Assembly (NCBI RefSeq): GCF_002846415.1
Contig: NZ_PJMX01000001.1
Coordinates: 8,556,001 to 8,620,000, forward strand
Source: Streptomyces sp. TLI_146
GTDB taxonomy: Bacteria > Actinomycetota > Actinomycetes > Streptomycetales > Streptomycetaceae
Length of the DNA: 64,000 nt
Direction of reading: 5' to 3'
The notes beneath the pieces are model-generated. The model searched no databases. It had not been told where the DNA came from and was given only the letters and a program-made list of their open reading frames with translations. This document shows positions 61,684-64,000 of the stretch, piece after piece (position 1 is the stretch's first letter; each line of letters begins with the position of its first letter). Both the position numbers and the translations under genes were made by a program.

Positions 61684-62753
61684 GCTTCTCCTTATGGGAG
61701 GGGGGCCGGCGGACTTGGGTGAGTCCCGCCGGGCGGAGCAAACCGTGCTGTGCTGTCAGGTACCTGTCAATGCCTCTTGTTCATGGGCCCACTGGAAACC
61801 TTTACTGCTCGTCAGGCCGTGCTCATCAACCGGATGTATCGACTCCTGGCCGATGTGATGCCCTCAAGGGCTTGCCCGAGCCTGAACTCGACGATCTCTG
61901 GGGAGATCCGCCACCGCCTGACTGCGCAGAGCATCCTTCGCATCGCTGCATCACGGCAATCCGTAGCGCTACCTATAGTTTTCTCCCCGACCGGAAGCCG
62001 AGAGCCGCGGCCACGGGTAGAAGCGGTGTGAGGCCGGGAGGGGATGGGTGGTCGCGGCGGTCCGCGAACTGTGGCCGGCTCCGGGGCCTTCTCCGAAGCG
62101 GCGCAGGTCGTCGGGGAGCAGTTCGGTGACACGTTCACACCCCGGTAGCTCCCGATGCGCTCCACCGACAAGGTGAGGCGGCGTTTATCCGCGCGCCTTG
62201 TGCTGGGTGGCACGCGGACATGAGACGCACAGGCGGACCGGGTGCCCGGCGTGCAGGAAGGGGAGGAACTACCGGTTGTCGGCAGCGGCGGTGTCGATGT
62301 CGACGACATACGCTTTGATCGCTCGGTGGTGAGCCACCTGATACGCCCGCAGGAACATGGGGTGGTACTCCAGCGCAACCCGGACGTGTGCTCGTGCAGG
62401 GCGGCCGCTTCGTGTTCTTGGCCACGCTGCCGTTCCGGAGGTATCCGAACCGGGCCGGTCCGGGAAGTCCTGTTCTTCACACGTCCCGGGTGCGGGACGG
62501 CCGTTGGCGCAGACGCGCGGAGGGGCGGGTGGGAACCGGTCCGCCCGGCATCGCCCGTGGCGGTGGCGGGCACATTATGCCGAGGGCGGACAGGACCGCG
62601 GGGAGGATACGGAAGGCCGAGTACCGGGCATGACCAGGACATGGCTTGTTCTGGCCACCCCGGACCCCGGTGGCCGGTTTGCAGCGGTGTCCTACCGGTG
62701 TAAGCGGTGCACTCGTAGCCCCCTGAACGGCAAGGGGAGACTCGGGGGTTGGC
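61684..62753. other. 1.07-kb region without an intact gene
   Basis: Contains the protease promoter at its left end. On the minus strand, from about 62400 to the stop at 62269-62271, a fragment reads YHPMFLRAYQVAHHRAIKAY then VVDIDTAAADNR. It is convincingly protein-like but unidentified and cut off. Nothing else is supported. Confidence 0.45.
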
Positions 62754-63206
62754 ATGAACGTCGAAGAAGTCGCCTTTTTCCTGCGCGAGCGCACGGTCGG
62801 CGCCGCGCTTGTGATCGAACTCCACGGGGAACTGGACATCTGGGCGCGCACCCAGCTCTCGCCCAGGTTGGAGGAGCTCCTGGACCGCCCTTGGCCGAGT
62901 GTCGCCGTGGACTTGAGTGGGGTGACCTTCCTGGATGCCTGTGGACTGGGGATGCTGGTGTGGCTGCAAGCCCGTATCAAGGCGTATGGCGGCCGGCTGT
63001 CCCTGGTGCGGCCGGCACCGAACGTAGCGAGAATCCTGCGGATCACTCGGTTGGACCGTGCCTTCACACTGCTCGACGACCTGCCCGCGTCATGTCGGGT
63101 CCCTGCCCCGGAGCAGGGGGCCTCGGCTGCCCCGGCCTCACCCGCCCAAGTCCCGGTGTTGGGACGGCCGACTGGCACAGCCTCCAGGCACCGGCCCTCT
63201 GCCTGA
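62754..63206 (+). CDS. STAS-domain protein with atypical phospho-site
   Basis: The protein has 150 residues, starting at ATG 62754. The STAS domain covers residues of about 8-105: ALVIELHGELDIWARTQLSPRLEELL, SVAVDLSGVTFLDACGLGMLVWLQARI, RLSLVRPAPNVARILRITRLDRAFTLLD. In SpoIIAA-type proteins the loop is DSSGLG with Ser phosphorylated. Here it is DACGLG, with Ala and Cys in the two Ser positions, so kinase control is unlikely and Cys may offer redox control instead. The C-terminal 40 residues are Pro/Ala-rich. No kinase or phosphatase is adjacent. Confidence 0.8.
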   Translation: MNVEEVAFFLRERTVGAALVIELHGELDIWARTQLSPRLEELLDRPWPSVAVDLSGVTFLDACGLGMLVWLQARIKAYGGRLSLVRPAPNVARILRITRLDRAFTLLDDLPASCRVPAPEQGASAAPASPAQVPVLGRPTGTASRHRPSA

Positions 63207-63315
63207 AGGCTTGTCGGTACCGTTGGGCCAGGTCGCCTTTGCGTCGATGGCCGTCCGTCTGGGCCCCCAGACCAGGCCACGTCCTCTGTGAGGGACGCTC
63301 TGACGGGCGATCGGT

Positions 63316-63981
63316 TCAGTACAGCTGGAAAGCAGAAGGCGTCAGGGCCTGTTGCCGATCTGGGGTGGTGTACGCGAAGTTGACCACGGTGCGGCGTGTG
63401 TCGGGGCGGCTCAGCGGGGTGACGCGGTGCGCCGTGGTGTCGCTGCGCAGCAGGTAGCCGTCGCCGGGTCGGTGGTGGGCCCGTCGGGCGGCCCGGGTGT
63501 CAAGGATGTGCAGGCCGGTGCTGTGGGCAGCGTATTCGAGGAGGCCTCCATCGGCGGGGTTGTTCGGCGTCTCGGTGAAGAGCACGAGGGCCAGGGGGTA
63601 GTCGTCGGTGTGGGCGCCGTGGGTGTCGCCCTGTTGGTGGAGGACGTTGATGACGTGCCGTTCGAGTCGGTCGCGCACCGGGACGACGTCCAGGTCAGTG
63701 ATCTCGGCGAGCAGGCCGAGGAGCTGGGCGTCGCGGTACAGGCGCGGGATGAGGCGGGACTCGCGGGCGATGACATGGCCGCCGAGCGTGGTCATGTGGC
63801 GTGGCGAGTCGTTCATGCACGCCATACTGAAGTCCCGGCGCGCGGCCAGCTTCTCCAGTCGACGTACCTCGGCCTCGAGGTCGGTGAGTGTGCGGAGTGG
63901 TATCAGTCCGGGCAGGGGCAGGTAGCCGTCGGAGGCGAACCGGTCGCTCAGGGCGCGGGTGTACGCGGGTAAGGACAGCAC
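63316..63981 (-). CDS. Fe(II)/2-oxoglutarate-dependent oxygenase-like protein
   Basis: The protein has 221 residues, starting at GTG 63979-63981 at the right window edge with a weak ribosome site. The central part QQGDTHGAHTDDYPLALVLFTETP has the His-x-Asp pair of the iron triad. DTTAHRVTPLSRPDTRRTVVNFAY has the distal His and an Arg for 2-oxoglutarate. The N-terminus (FASDGYLPLPGLIPLRTLTDLEAEVRRLE) is the usual helix before the jelly roll. The His-x-Asp means a hydroxylase rather than an Asp-less halogenase. Relatives act on amino acids or small metabolites. Neighbours beyond 64000 are not visible. Confidence 0.75.
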   Translation of the reverse strand: MLSLPAYTRALSDRFASDGYLPLPGLIPLRTLTDLEAEVRRLEKLAARRDFSMACMNDSPRHMTTLGGHVIARESRLIPRLYRDAQLLGLLAEITDLDVVPVRDRLERHVINVLHQQGDTHGAHTDDYPLALVLFTETPNNPADGGLLEYAAHSTGLHILDTRAARRAHHRPGDGYLLRSDTTAHRVTPLSRPDTRRTVVNFAYTTPDRQQALTPSAFQLY

Positions 63982-64000
63982 GCACTCGCTCTACCCACGC

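Noticed and set aside
59900..61741. 613-residue minus-strand frame overlapping the M4 protease
   Set aside because: Shifted frame of the protease gene; the protease frame carries HExxH and the other ligands.

Overview
The window is high-GC actinobacterial DNA. Codon use with G/C in nearly every third position, GGAGG-type ribosome sites, TTG/GTG starts, and families such as DUF5994, DUF1003, DUF4239, DUF7848, ANTAR, LAL regulators, class E sortase substrates and an AmfS-like peptide all point to Streptomyces or a close relative. About a dozen broken transposase pieces (IS5-, IS481-, IS701/IS4-, IS630- and Tn3-like), many truncated genes and long empty stretches suggest an accessory region such as a chromosome arm or a large linear plasmid. 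No replication, ribosomal or other core gene is present.

Layout. 0-3.6 kb: end of a flavin hydroxylase, IS5 debris, a perfect 24-bp-arm hairpin, and a MerR regulator divergent from a double alpha/beta hydrolase through a 19-bp-spacer MerR-type promoter. 3.7-7.3 kb: a two-repeat I-E-type CRISPR relic, a small secreted protein, then the most unusual locus: a DUF7873 gene followed by two tRNA genes whose 3' halves lie upstream of their 5' halves (circularly permuted tRNAs), ended by a strong hairpin; then a secreted ricin-type lectin and an IS5 remnant next to a (GCCGAA)11 repeat. 7.5-14.2 kb: DUF2510-RDD membrane protein and a coupled partner, an orphan class III lanthipeptide precursor gene with its own terminator, small membrane and regulatory proteins, and a secreted glycine-rich repeat protein. 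14.7-25.8 kb: fatty acyl desaturase with DUF5994, four ANTAR proteins, a PAP2-like/diacylglycerol kinase fusion, and a carboxyethylornithine synthase-type dehydrogenase. 26.4-36.4 kb: sedolisin protease with Ig-like repeats and a TrmB/LuxR regulator, a 957-residue LAL regulator, a secreted beta-helix protein, and a secreted protein with three GDENG repeats. 38.2-48.4 kb: TetR/quinone oxidoreductase divergent pair with operator, a surface protein plus DUF4239 operon, a Tat-exported amine oxidase, and a LAHTG sortase substrate divergent from a second TrmB-like regulator across dense palindromes. 49-55.5 kb: two tandem DHA2-type efflux transporters (one dead) with an identical 24-bp leader element, a Tn3 relic, oleate hydratase and a broken flavohemoprotein. 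55.6-64 kb: DUF4239 protein divergent from a signal-less urea/amide-type binding protein, two STAS proteins, a DUF7848 operon, a thermolysin-type M4 protease and a 2-oxoglutarate oxygenase.

Functional themes: secretion (two proteases, lectin, beta-helix protein, sortase substrate, oxidase), membrane lipid and fatty acid chemistry (desaturase, lipid kinase, oleate hydratase), and dispersed signalling proteins (ANTAR, STAS, HATPase-like). Most genes are single or in pairs. The only clear multi-gene transcription units are 5067-6186, 7537-9059, 15678-17327, 22074-23703, 40898-42944 and 58524-59077. All calls come from reading the sequence without database searches.
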